Source: Halomonas sp. NO4 (GTDB taxonomy: Bacteria > Pseudomonadota > Gammaproteobacteria > Pseudomonadales > Halomonadaceae). From it: a stretch of DNA of 64,000 nucleotides. Location of the stretch: positions 37,207 through 101,206 of the forward strand of contig NZ_WHMA01000004.1 in the NCBI RefSeq assembly GCF_010994375.1, read 5' to 3'. A program made the position numbers and the translations under genes. The first letter of the stretch is position 1. The number at the start of each line of letters is the position of its first letter. The notes below the pieces were generated by a model. The model was not told the DNA's origin, did not search any database, and saw only the letters and a list, made by a program, of their open reading frames with translations. Below, in pieces: positions 8,459 through 16,519 of this stretch.

Positions 8459-9334
8459 TCAGGTCTGGGTCTCGCGCTTGTCCTCGGTCTGGGTCGCGAA
8501 GTCGCCGGCGTCATGGCGCTCGTGGAGCTGCATCGCCGGATCGCCGAAGGTGCGGTTGACCATGCGCCCGCGCTGCACCGCCGGGCGGGCATCGATTTCT
8601 TTGGCCCAGCGCTGCACGTGCTCGTACTCCTGCACCTGCAGGAACTCACCGGCGTCGTAGAGCCGACCCAGCGCCAACTGCCCATACCAAGGCCAGGTGG
8701 CGATATCGGCGATGGTGTAGTCATCGCCGGCGAGATAGGGCACCTCGGCCAGGCGCCGGTCGAGCACGTCGAGCTGACGCTTGGTTTCCATGGCATAGCG
8801 GTCGATCGGGTACTCCAGCTTCTCCGGCGCATAGGCATAGAAGTGGCCGAAACCGCCGCCCACGAAGGGCGCACTGCCCATCTGCCAGAACAGCCAGTTC
8901 AGGGTCTCGGTACGCCCGGTCAGGCTACCCGGCAGGAACTCACCGAACCGCTCCGCCAGGTAGAGCAGGATCGCCCCCGATTCGAACACCCGGGTGGGGG
9001 GCGTGGTGCTGTGATCGACCAGCGCCGGGATCTTGGAGTTGGGGTTGATCCCCACGAAGCCGCTGCCGAACTGATCGCCCTCGCCGATGCGGACCAGCCA
9101 GGCGTCGTACTCGGCGTCCCGGTAGCCCAGCGCCAGCAGCTCCTCGAACATCACCGTGACCTTGACGCCGTTGGGCGTGCCCATGGAGTAGAGCTGGAAG
9201 GGGTGCTTGCCGACGGGCAGTTCCTGCTCGTGGGTGGGGCCGGCCACGGGGCGGTTGATGCTGGAAAAGGTACCGCCGCTGGCCTTCTCCCACTTCCAGA
9301 CTCTCGGCGGCACGTACTCGGTTCCTTGGCTCAT
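8459..9334 (-). CDS. yghU: Glutathione S-transferase-like disulfide-bond oxidoreductase YghU
   Basis: This 291-residue protein belongs to the YghU/Nu-class GST family, cytosolic enzymes with glutathione or glutathionylspermidine disulfide reductase and peroxide-reducing activity. The family N-terminus is clear (MSQGTEYVPPRVWKWEK then GGTFSSINRP), followed by a thioredoxin-like domain with NPNSKIPALVD and FESGAILLYLAERFG and an all-helical C-terminal domain. Translation from 9334 fits, while the upstream frame from 9409 has no family support. The C-terminal tail (about 20 residues, charged) is slightly longer than usual. Confidence 0.9.
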   Translation of the reverse strand: MSQGTEYVPPRVWKWEKASGGTFSSINRPVAGPTHEQELPVGKHPFQLYSMGTPNGVKVTVMFEELLALGYRDAEYDAWLVRIGEGDQFGSGFVGINPNSKIPALVDHSTTPPTRVFESGAILLYLAERFGEFLPGSLTGRTETLNWLFWQMGSAPFVGGGFGHFYAYAPEKLEYPIDRYAMETKRQLDVLDRRLAEVPYLAGDDYTIADIATWPWYGQLALGRLYDAGEFLQVQEYEHVQRWAKEIDARPAVQRGRMVNRTFGDPAMQLHERHDAGDFATQTEDKRETQT

Positions 9335-9446
9335 GATGACTCCTTGATGGCAGTAGGCTTGCCGCATCTTGCACAATGGCAGCTCAGGTGTATAACACCC
9401 GTGCGACAAACGCTAGCCTGGTAAGGTTCATTCACGAGCCGGCCGG

Positions 9447-10136
9447 TCACGCCCGACAGAACGGCCAGAATTGGTAGAAGCGGCGGCAGCGAAACTCCGC
9501 CTCGCACGACGCCAGCTGCGACTGGTAGCGGCTCGCCTGGGCACTGACCTGCCGTGCCGCCTGCATCACCCGCGGCTTTCTGCGATAGGTGCCGCGCCGA
9601 TAGCCGCCGGCCCCCTCATGGTAGGCCAGGTAGAGATGCTCGGGGTTATGAAGCGAAATGCCCAGCTGGCGGTGGGTGCGCGCGTTGTACCAGCCGATGA
9701 AGTCGGTGGCGTGCTTCATGTGGGTGCGCCGAGCGAAGAGACTCCCGGCATCCGCCTCGTACTCGCCCCATACCGGGTCCTGGGCCTGGGCATAGCCATA
9801 CGCCGACGAGGGGCGCGAGCCGGGGAAGATCCACAGAAAGCGCTCGCGGGGCGGGCGCACGTGGCTGCGAAACGACGACTCCCGCTGGACGAAGGCCATC
9901 TGGGTGGCGATCGGCGAGCCCCACTTCTCCTGGGAGTCGCGGGCATAGTCATACCACTCCGGCTGCTCGCGGAAGATCTCGCAGATATTGCTCTGATCCT
10001 GCGGCGGCGCCGGCGCCAGCATCGCGCAGCCCCCGGCCAGCAGCGCGAGTCCCGCGAGCAGCAGCCCACGTCCTGCACGTGTCACCACCCCGCGCACCCT
10101 CTCCTGCCAATCCTGACAATCAATCACTACCCCCAC
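9447..10136 (-). CDS. Lipoprotein lytic transglycosylase-like protein
   Basis: This 229-residue protein starts with GTG (AGGAGG five to six bases upstream), carries a signal peptide and has a lipobox-like LAGGC with Cys37 as the likely lipidated residue. The soluble part resembles an SLT-type lytic transglycosylase: QRESSFR with a catalytic glutamate candidate at E86, then GYAQAQDPVW and an AYHEGAGGY segment similar to the AYNAG motif of this fold. It would cleave peptidoglycan from the periplasmic face of the outer membrane. The C-terminal tail is cysteine- and arginine-rich. The exact subfamily is uncertain. Confidence 0.8.
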   Translation of the reverse strand: MGVVIDCQDWQERVRGVVTRAGRGLLLAGLALLAGGCAMLAPAPPQDQSNICEIFREQPEWYDYARDSQEKWGSPIATQMAFVQRESSFRSHVRPPRERFLWIFPGSRPSSAYGYAQAQDPVWGEYEADAGSLFARRTHMKHATDFIGWYNARTHRQLGISLHNPEHLYLAYHEGAGGYRRGTYRRKPRVMQAARQVSAQASRYQSQLASCEAEFRCRRFYQFWPFCRA

Positions 10137-10255
10137 CTGGCCTCCTCACACGCTGCGATGGCTGTTTGGCCCCGCATGATAGCGCTCATACAGGATGGCG
10201 TCTCACACGGCCCCGACAAGCACAGCGGCACCACGCCGCGACAGTGCCCCGCCTG

Positions 10256-11236
10256 TCACTCGCCCCGGGTCGGCGCCGGGGCAGAGCGCTGCTTCCGGCG
10301 CCAGGTGGCCGGCGGCGTACCGAACGCACGCTTGAAGGCCTTGCTGAAGGCGGCTTCCGACTCGTATCCCGCTTCCAGAGCAATGCGCGAGATGGGCGTC
10401 GGCGACTCACGCAGACGATGCGCGGCACTCTGCATGCGCAGCCGGGCCAGGTAGCGCATCGGCGGCACGCCCACCCGCTCCGTGAAACGCCCGGCAAAGG
10501 CCGAACGGGAGAGACCGACCTGGCGCGCCAGCGCCTGCGTCGTCCAGTGGTGTTCGGGATGGTCGTGCAGCTGGGCCAGCGCCCGGCTGACGAAGGGGTC
10601 ATGCAGCCCGCCCACCCAGGCCCGCTGCTCGGGAGGAAGGCCGGCGAGATAGCGCTGCACGGCCTCGATGAAGAGCAGCTCGGCAAGCCGGGCGAGCAGC
10701 GCCGGCGAGTGCACCGCCCCGCTGCCCAGTTCGCTGGCGGCAAAGCGCAAGGAACTCTCGATCCAGGCCCCGGCCGCGCCCTCCGCGACGTCCAGCGTCA
10801 TCACCCTGGGCAGCATGCCGATCAGGGCATCGCAGGGCCTGTCACCATGCAGGAAGCCGCACAGCAGCCGGGTGGTTTCGCCGCCGCCGCCGTAGACGAT
10901 GCGCGCCGGCCCGCCCGCGATCATAGGCTGAAGGAGATGGTCGACGCTGACGGGTCGACCGCCGAGCTCACTACCGAGGCGATGCGGGTCGTTGCGCGGC
11001 AGCAGTACGATGTGCCCCGCCGATACTGCCACCGGTAGGCCTGGCTCCACCTGCAGCAGCAGACGGCCGGTGCTGACGTAGTGATAGGCCAGTATGCCCT
11101 GGGGCACCGGGGTGAAGGGTCGGCAATCCTCCGGGGTGACCTGTGCGGCCACGCACCAGGGCGCAGAGAACTCCGCATCGAGAAAGATGCCGCCGGTAAA
11201 GCGGATCATGCGCAGCACATCGAGCGCCGCATCCAT
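10256..11236 (-). CDS. AraC-family transcriptional regulator with cupin-type sensor
   Basis: This 326-residue regulator has an N-terminal cupin-like sensor region (about 1-190, with HIVLLPRNDPH) and a C-terminal double helix-turn-helix of the AraC type (about 225-320): TQALARQVGLSRSAFAGRF and ISRIALEAGYESEAAFSKAFKR. The layout matches AraC regulators that control reductases or detoxification genes next to them. It is divergent from the TTC38-like gene at 11400, whose promoter it may control. The ligand is unknown. Confidence 0.85.
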   Translation of the reverse strand: MDAALDVLRMIRFTGGIFLDAEFSAPWCVAAQVTPEDCRPFTPVPQGILAYHYVSTGRLLLQVEPGLPVAVSAGHIVLLPRNDPHRLGSELGGRPVSVDHLLQPMIAGGPARIVYGGGGETTRLLCGFLHGDRPCDALIGMLPRVMTLDVAEGAAGAWIESSLRFAASELGSGAVHSPALLARLAELLFIEAVQRYLAGLPPEQRAWVGGLHDPFVSRALAQLHDHPEHHWTTQALARQVGLSRSAFAGRFTERVGVPPMRYLARLRMQSAAHRLRESPTPISRIALEAGYESEAAFSKAFKRAFGTPPATWRRKQRSAPAPTRGE

Positions 11237-11399
11237 GGGTGAGTGCCTCTATCGCGGCGGATCGGACAACAACGCCGGCGCCTCGGCCATTCTGGTTCCC
11301 CGCACCTCAACCTAGTCTAGCAGCATGGCGAGCGGCCCGGCCGCCGCCGGGCGGTCGACACGCCGTCGCCGCCAACAACGAGAACGTGGAGCCCATGCC

Positions 11400-12737
11400 A
11401 TGCTGACCGACCGCCAAGGCAACCCCCTGCCCGGCGCCACCGCCGAAACCCTGACGCTGTATAACCGCGCCATCGACGCCTTCAATATCTACCGCGGCGA
11501 TCCCGTGACGCCGCTGGACCAGGCCATTCAGGCCGCCCCCGACTTCATCATGGCGCGCCTCGCCCGGGCCTACCTCTTCGCCCTGGCCACCGAGCCCGAC
11601 GCCGCCGCTATCGCCAGGACCGACCTGGCAGCCATCAAGGGCTCGCGCCTGAACGACCGAGAGGCCTCCCATGCGGCCGCTCTCGAGCAGCTGCTGGCCG
11701 GCGAGTGGAGCGCCGCGGGGCTTGCCCTGGATCGCCACAACCTGCGCTACCCGCACGATCTGCTGGCCCTGCAGGCGGGGCACCTGATCGACTTCTACCG
11801 CGCCAACGCCCGTAACCTGCGCGACCGTCTCGCCCGCGTGCTGCCGCGGTGGTCGTCCGACATGCCGGGCCATTCGATCGCGCTGGGCATGTACGCCTTC
11901 GGGTTGGAAGAGACCGGCGACTACGCCCGCGCCGAGGAGACCGGCCGCCAGGCGCTGGACGGGCAGCCGCTGGACTGCTGGGCACATCACGCCGTGGCCC
12001 ACGTCATGGAGATGCAGGGCCGCGCCCAGGACGGCATCGGCTGGATGCGGGCGCGCGAACCCTACTGGTCCGGCGACGACAACCTCTTCAAGGTACACAA
12101 CTGGTGGCACCTCGCCCTCTGCTATCTCGACCTCGGCCAGACCGACGAGGCGCTGGCCCTCTACGACGGGCCGATCCGAGAGGCACGCAGCGCCGTGGCG
12201 CTCGATATGGTCGACGCCTCGGCCCTGCTCTGGCGGTTGACCCTCACCGGCCAGGACGTGGGAGAACGCTGGCAGGAGCTGGCGGACGCCTGGGACGCGC
12301 ACGCCGACGGCCAGCTCTACCCCTTCAACGACTGGCACGCGGTCATGGCCTACCTGGGTGCCGGGCGCGCCGACCGGGTCGCGGCGTTGCGGGCAGCGCT
12401 GGGCGACGCCGGCCACAGCCCTGAGACGGCGGCCTGGGCCCGGCGCATCGGACTGCCTCTGGTGGAAGGCTTCGTCGCCTTCTGGCACGGCGACCACGCC
12501 GCTGCGGCCGAGCGCCTGCACCCGGCGCGTTTCATCGCCAACGCCTTCGGCGGCAGCCACGCACAGCGCGACATCATCGACTGGACGCTGACCGAGGCCG
12601 CCCTGCGCGGCGGCAATCGCGAACTGGCCGAGGGCCTGGCTAACGAACGCCTGGCGCTGAAGCCGCACAGTCCCCTCAATCGGGACTTCCTGCGCCGCGC
12701 CACCGCCCCGGCCGAAGAGCAACGACAGATTGCCTGA
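11400..12737 (+). CDS. TTC38-like tetratricopeptide repeat protein
   Basis: This protein of 445 residues resembles the tetratricopeptide repeat protein 38 family, which is shared by bacteria and animals and has no firm biochemical role. The conserved core is visible as WAHHAVAHVMEMQGR, then VHNWWHLALCYLD and YPFNDWHAVMAYLG. There is no signal peptide, so it should be cytosolic. The ATG at 11400 follows a GTGGAG ribosome-binding site by eight bases, whereas the longer frame from 11325 adds an arginine-rich unlikely leader. It lies head-to-head with the AraC regulator, the likely controller. Confidence 0.85.
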   Translation: MLTDRQGNPLPGATAETLTLYNRAIDAFNIYRGDPVTPLDQAIQAAPDFIMARLARAYLFALATEPDAAAIARTDLAAIKGSRLNDREASHAAALEQLLAGEWSAAGLALDRHNLRYPHDLLALQAGHLIDFYRANARNLRDRLARVLPRWSSDMPGHSIALGMYAFGLEETGDYARAEETGRQALDGQPLDCWAHHAVAHVMEMQGRAQDGIGWMRAREPYWSGDDNLFKVHNWWHLALCYLDLGQTDEALALYDGPIREARSAVALDMVDASALLWRLTLTGQDVGERWQELADAWDAHADGQLYPFNDWHAVMAYLGAGRADRVAALRAALGDAGHSPETAAWARRIGLPLVEGFVAFWHGDHAAAAERLHPARFIANAFGGSHAQRDIIDWTLTEAALRGGNRELAEGLANERLALKPHSPLNRDFLRRATAPAEEQRQIA

Positions 12738-12744
12738 GCCCCGG

Positions 12745-12787
12745 CGGCGGACGCGCCCGGCGCTCTATCGGCCGGGCGCGTCCGCCG
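12745..12787. terminator. Long GC hairpin between convergent genes
   Basis: A perfect 16-base-pair inverted repeat (arms 12745-12760 and 12772-12787) separates the TTC38-like gene from phzF. No T-run follows on either strand, so it may be a terminator or only an extragenic palindrome. Confidence 0.55.
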
Positions 12788-12797
12788 GGCATCTCGC

Positions 12798-13631
12798 TCA
12801 CAGCTCGACGGCGGAGCCCGACACCTGGATGCCGCCGGCGGCGGGAATCGTCACCTCGAGGCGGCTCGGCCGACCCATGGCCTCTCCCTGGCGAATCGTC
12901 AGCTGGGCGGGCGCCTGGATCAGCCCGGCGTCACGCAGATAGCCGCCCAGCGCCGCGGCCGCCGCGCCGGTGGCCGGGTCCTCCACCACCCCGCCCACCG
13001 GGAAGGGATCGCGAGCGTGGAACTGCGTGGCGGATTCGCGCCACACGAGCTGCAGCGTGGTGAGGCCTTCGCGCTCCATGAGCGCCTTCAGGGCATCGAA
13101 ATCGTAGTTCAGTCGCTCGAGCCGTTGCCGGCTGGCGGCAGCCAGCACCAGGTGCCAGGCCCCGGCGTAGGCCAGCGCCGGCGGCAGGTCGGCGGCCAGC
13201 TCATCAGCGTGCCAGCCCAGCAGTGCCAGGGCCTCACTCACCAGCGCCGGCTCGGCCGGCCGGTGGGCGGGCGCGACCGACTCCAGCGCAGCGTGCCAGT
13301 CATTGCCCTCGCGGGTGACCGTGACCGGCACCTCGCCGACCGCGGTTTCCAGCACGTAGGTGCCCGCTCCCTCCAGGCGCCCCAGCAGCACACCGCTGGC
13401 GATGGTGGCATGGCCGCAGAAGCTCACCTCGGCCTGGGGGCTGTAGTAGCGCACGGTGCGCCGTTCACCCTGCATCGGCGCGAGAAAGGCGGTTTCGGAA
13501 TAGCCCACCTCGGCGGCAATGCGCAGCATGGTGGCGGCATCGGGCAGGGCCTCGCCCAGCCAGACGCCGGCGGGGTTGCCGCCGGCGGGGTCCTGGGTAA
13601 AGGCCGAGAGTCGATAAAGGGTACCGGTCAT
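12798..13631 (-). CDS. PhzF-family isomerase
   Basis: This 277-residue PhzF-like protein has the diaminopimelate-epimerase fold in two halves. Key marks are GGNPAGVWL at 17-25, the catalytic glutamate E46 in VGYSETAFL, and FCGHAT at 71-76. Near the C-terminus DPATGAAAAALGGYL completes the family signature. PhzF catalyses an isomerisation in phenazine synthesis, but most genomic homologues have unknown substrates, and no other phenazine gene is present here. The upstream leader is strikingly similar to that of ychJ. Confidence 0.9.
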   Translation of the reverse strand: MTGTLYRLSAFTQDPAGGNPAGVWLGEALPDAATMLRIAAEVGYSETAFLAPMQGERRTVRYYSPQAEVSFCGHATIASGVLLGRLEGAGTYVLETAVGEVPVTVTREGNDWHAALESVAPAHRPAEPALVSEALALLGWHADELAADLPPALAYAGAWHLVLAAASRQRLERLNYDFDALKALMEREGLTTLQLVWRESATQFHARDPFPVGGVVEDPATGAAAAALGGYLRDAGLIQAPAQLTIRQGEAMGRPSRLEVTIPAAGGIQVSGSAVEL

Positions 13632-13645
13632 GACAAAAGCCTCGC

Positions 13646-13690
13646 GTGGTGGATCCTACTCGTATAGGGCACCCGTTGCCGGCAGAGCAA
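13646..13690 (-). promoter_or_regulatory. Promoter/leader segment shared with ychJ
   Basis: These 45 bases directly upstream of the phzF-like gene match 35 of 45 bases, without gaps, at 15649-15693 upstream of ychJ. Both contain a TATA element (minus-strand TATACG here) and end in CCACCAC just before the ribosome-binding site. The similarity is read from the sequence. A promoter role is inferred. Confidence 0.5.
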
Positions 13691-13995
13691 GTCGGCTGAC
13701 TGCCAAGTCTGTCAGGACATGGCTCCTTTCAAGCAGCTCGTCAAACGACGGTTTTTTCGGGATTAACGCGTTCTCGAAGCGCCCCGTTCGATAACAAGGC
13801 CCGCCTAGGCGGGCCCGTTTCGTTGTATGTCTGCCGCCCCGAGCGGCCATCCCATTTCGGACGCCGGGCACAGGGCCGTCTCAGGCCTTCTTTGCGCATC
13901 GTCTCGGGATCTCGAGCCCCCGAGACGATGACGGCGAGGTGCCGGATGATCCTCTACTGCAGGCGAGCATGCCACCTCACTGCCGGCATCCATAT
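13691..13995. repeat. Gene-free stretch with two strong inverted repeats
   Basis: No credible gene lies here. Two hairpins do: GGCCCGCC facing GGCGGGCC (13798-13815), and a perfect 12-base-pair stem, CATCGTCTCGGG with its complement (13897-13930). The first is followed on the minus strand by TTGTTAT and could terminate transcripts from the VOC gene. Short frames across the area have no start signals. Confidence 0.6.
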
Positions 13996-14421
13996 TCAAC
14001 CGAGCCAGGTGTTGCCCTGGTCATCGATGGGGAAATGGGGATTGTGCGCCACTTCCCACAGGTGCCCGTCAGGGTCGGCGAAATAGCCGGAATAGCCGCC
14101 CCATTCCGCCTTGCAAGCCGGCTTGACGACCTGGCCGCCGGCGCGTTCCGCCTCGCCGATCACCCGGTCCACATCGGCCTCGATCGCTACGTTGTGGGCC
14201 AGCGCGATGCCCGCGAAACCGCTGCCCGGGTCTGGCACGCCGGCATCCTTCGCCAGGTCAGCACGGCGATAGAGCGACAGGATCAGGCCGTTGAGCTGGA
14301 AGAACACTACCTCGCCCGTTACGGCCATGCCCACCTGCCAGCCCAGGCCCTCCTCATAGAAGCGGCGCGCCCGTGCCAGGTCGCCCACGCCCAGGGTGAT
14401 CACGCTGAGACGCTGATCCAT
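13996..14421 (-). CDS. VOC-superfamily (glyoxalase-like) protein
   Basis: This 141-residue single-domain protein has the paired beta-alpha-beta-beta-beta modules of the vicinal oxygen chelate fold: ITLGVGDLARARRFYEEGLGW at the start, GEVVFFQLNGLILSLY in the middle, and GYFADPDGHLWEVAHNP at the end. The metal-ligand glutamate in LWEVAHNP is present. The proteins are dimeric, and activities range from glyoxalase to resistance functions. No specific reaction can be assigned. The start at 14421 has GGGAGG seven bases upstream. Confidence 0.88.
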   Translation of the reverse strand: MDQRLSVITLGVGDLARARRFYEEGLGWQVGMAVTGEVVFFQLNGLILSLYRRADLAKDAGVPDPGSGFAGIALAHNVAIEADVDRVIGEAERAGGQVVKPACKAEWGGYSGYFADPDGHLWEVAHNPHFPIDDQGNTWLG

Positions 14422-14490
14422 ACGGCCACCTCCCATCGTTTCGGGTACCGATTGCTACCCCCCTGGCAGAGGTAGCGTGCATGCCGGGGA

Positions 14491-14955
14491 TCACACCGGC
14501 GGGGCGCGCCAAAGGTCGGCGATATCCGGGGGAAGCTGGCCCTCGATATCCTGACACTCGCCCTCGCTGATCTGGTCGCGCACCGTGGCAAAGACCCGGC
14601 GCGCCACCGATTCCGCTTGCTCGGGCGTGACATCGAGATCCGCCGCGACTCGGTCGATGAAGGCCTCCTTGCCGAACCGCTGCGGCGCCTCCGCCTTGCC
14701 ATGGCGGCAGTGCGCCAGCAGCTCCCGCAGCTTCTGGGGAAGCTGGGCCTCCATGTCTTGCGACTCCTCAGGATGGATGCGGTTTTCCAGGGCACACAAC
14801 ACCGCCGTGGCGGCACACTCGGCCTCGCCCGGTTCCATGTCGCCGGGCTGGCACAGCTCATTGATGAACGCCTTGTAGGAACTCTCTAAGTGCGCCTCAT
14901 GACGTTGCTCACGCTCTCTCTGCAGTTCCTCCTCGGACTTGCCGTGATGGGCCAT
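14491..14955 (-). CDS. DUF2267 family protein
   Basis: This 154-residue acidic, mostly helical protein contains a duplicated pattern typical of DUF2267: AAVLCALENRIHPEESQDMEAQLPQKLRELL and later RVFATVRDQISEGECQDIEGQLPPDIADLW. Each half carries the E/G-x-Q-D-(M/I)-E-x-QLP signature. The N-terminus is highly charged (KSEEELQREREQRHEAH) and probably coiled. The family is common in stress-related loci but has no proven function. It lies upstream of the VOC gene on the same strand, about 70 bases away. Confidence 0.8.
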   Translation of the reverse strand: MAHHGKSEEELQREREQRHEAHLESSYKAFINELCQPGDMEPGEAECAATAVLCALENRIHPEESQDMEAQLPQKLRELLAHCRHGKAEAPQRFGKEAFIDRVAADLDVTPEQAESVARRVFATVRDQISEGECQDIEGQLPPDIADLWRAPPV

Positions 14956-15172
14956 GGCGGAATACCCCTCGGTGAGCGGTGGTCGATCTGGCCGGATGGA
15001 TCACAATCCTGCAACGCGACATCGGCCGCGTGAGATGCAGGGCGTCACTGCCAGTGTGGTCAAGATTCCACCGAAAGCCCAAAGTGGGTGAGTCGACGCC
15101 GAAGGCGGGATTGCACTGCCATTTCTCCCGTGCAACACCCTAGCAGCGGAGCAACCACCGACTCGGCCAGGC

Positions 15173-15637
15173 CTAGCCGCAGCAGGCCTTGAACTTGCGC
15201 CCGCTGCCGCACGGGCAGGGTGCGTTGCGGCCGGGCTTGAGCCGATGGACAGTGGGGTTGCCATCGAGATAGAACCAGCGCCCCGCCTCGCGCACGAAGC
15301 GCGACGACTCCTCCAGCACCGACCAGCGCCGCCCCTCGCGGAAGGTGGCACGGAAATGCACCCAGCCCCGTTCGCCCTCCTCGCCGCTCTCGAGCACCTC
15401 GAGCACCTCGAGACACTTCCAGACGGTCGCGGGGTCCGGGTCCAGTCTCGCTGGCCGGGTGCTCGGGTGCCAGGTCGCCAACAGGTAGTCGGCCAGATCG
15501 AGAGCGAAGGCGCTGTAGCGCGAACGCATCAGCGCCTCGGGAGTCGGCGCCGGATCGCCGGCGTGATATCGCCCGCAGCAGCCGGCGAGCGACCGGCCGC
15601 TGCCGCAGGGGCAGGCGATGAGGTCGGGCTGTGTCAT
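15173..15637 (-). CDS. ychJ: YchJ family protein with two SEC-C zinc-binding motifs
   Basis: This 154-residue protein has a cysteine-rich SEC-C motif at each end: CPCGSGRSLAGCCG near residues 9-22 and CPCGSGRKFKACCG at the C-terminus. Between them is an NTF2-like YchJ domain with LMRSRYSAFALDLADYLLATWHPSTR. SEC-C motifs bind zinc and in SecA mediate SecB and ribosome contacts. YchJ itself has no established role. Length and both motifs match the family. Its promoter region is shared in sequence with the phzF-like gene 2 kb away. Confidence 0.9.
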   Translation of the reverse strand: MTQPDLIACPCGSGRSLAGCCGRYHAGDPAPTPEALMRSRYSAFALDLADYLLATWHPSTRPARLDPDPATVWKCLEVLEVLESGEEGERGWVHFRATFREGRRWSVLEESSRFVREAGRWFYLDGNPTVHRLKPGRNAPCPCGSGRKFKACCG

Positions 15638-15648
15638 TCGAACCTCAT

Positions 15649-15693
15649 GTGGTGGGCCTTACCCCTATAGGGTACCCGCTGCCGCAAGAGCCA
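15649..15693 (-). promoter_or_regulatory. Promoter/leader segment shared with the phzF-like gene
   Basis: This is the partner of the segment at 13646-13690, with 35 of 45 ungapped identities. On the minus strand it contains TATAGG as a -10 candidate, followed by CCACCAC and then GAGG ahead of the ychJ start. Confidence 0.5.
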
Positions 15694-15719
15694 GCCGGTT
15701 CACCGGCGAGCAGCGGTGA

Positions 15720-16238
15720 TCAGGCCGTCGCCGCAAAGGCCGGATGGAAGGCCACCTGCCCCTCAGGCCGTTCGCTGCTCCAATTCAGCGCCATGAAGTA
15801 TTCCGGCGGCACGCCGGGCAGGATGAGCCCCGGCAGAGGGCGGAAGCCGAAGCGCTGGTAGTAGCCGGGCTCGCCAACCAGCACACAGCCCCGGGCGCCA
15901 CGCTCCCGTAATCGCGCCAGGCACGCCTCCACCAGCGCCGAGCCGATGCCCCGGCCCTGCCACGCCGGCAACACCGACACCGGCCCCAGCCCGAACCAGT
16001 CCGGTGCGCCGTTCGAAATCGACACCTTCGAGGCCGCCACATGGCCCACCACCTCGACGTCACATTCGGCGACCAGCGACACGGCCAGCGCCCCCGCCGC
16101 ACGCAGCGCCCGCACGATATGCTGCTCGGTATGGCTGGTATGCGGCGCCTCGCGGAAGGCCGCCACGGTGACGGCCTCGATGGCCTCGGCATCGTCTGAT
16201 GTTTCGGGGCGGAGGGTGGGATGGGGTAGTGTTGGCAT
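15720..16238 (-). CDS. GNAT-family N-acetyltransferase (YhbS-like)
   Basis: This 172-residue acetyltransferase has the acetyl-CoA pyrophosphate-binding motif WQGRGIGSALVEA and the preceding strand GLGPVSVLPA. The order of elements, with VGEPGYYQRFGF after the binding motif, is typical of YhbS-type enzymes. The acceptor substrate is unknown. It is the last ordinary chromosomal gene before the guaA-associated insertion region, and its start is only about 80 bases from the displaced guaA fragment. Confidence 0.88.
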   Translation of the reverse strand: MPTLPHPTLRPETSDDAEAIEAVTVAAFREAPHTSHTEQHIVRALRAAGALAVSLVAECDVEVVGHVAASKVSISNGAPDWFGLGPVSVLPAWQGRGIGSALVEACLARLRERGARGCVLVGEPGYYQRFGFRPLPGLILPGVPPEYFMALNWSSERPEGQVAFHPAFAATA

Positions 16239-16315
16239 GGCTTGGACTCCTTACGTCTTGCGTACGAGCCTTTTTACCCACAACCTGGAACGATGTCGCC
16301 TACACAGCACAAGCC

Positions 16316-16519
16316 TTACTCCCACTCGATCGTCGCGAGGGGCTTGCTGCTAACGTCGTAGGTCACCCGCGAGACGCCTTCCAGCTCGTTGATGATGCGG
16401 TTGGAGACGGTCTCCAGCAGCTCGTAGGGCAGGTGGGCCCAGCGAGCGGTCATGAAGTCGATGGTCTCCCAGCGCGCAGGCAATGATCCTCTTGTCGCGA
16501 CGACCGTTGCCAATGACCA
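16316..16519 (-). pseudogene. guaA': Displaced, decayed 3' fragment of guaA
   Basis: Bases 16318-16468 match 18896-19046 in the intact guaA at a constant offset of 2578. I count 7 mismatches in 151 positions, of which 6 are synonymous (the exception is Leu for Pro near TIEWE). Weaker similarity, about 70 percent with small indels, continues to about 16519 and breaks the frame. The match ends exactly at the guaA stop codon (TAA here, TGA in guaA). This is the pattern left when an element integrates into the 3' end of guaA and carries its own copy of that end. The fragment lacks the guaA terminator and start. Confidence 0.9.

Noticed and set aside
13656..13871. 71-codon minus-strand open frame upstream of phzF
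   Set aside because: It spans a hairpin and the shared leader segment and has no start signal.
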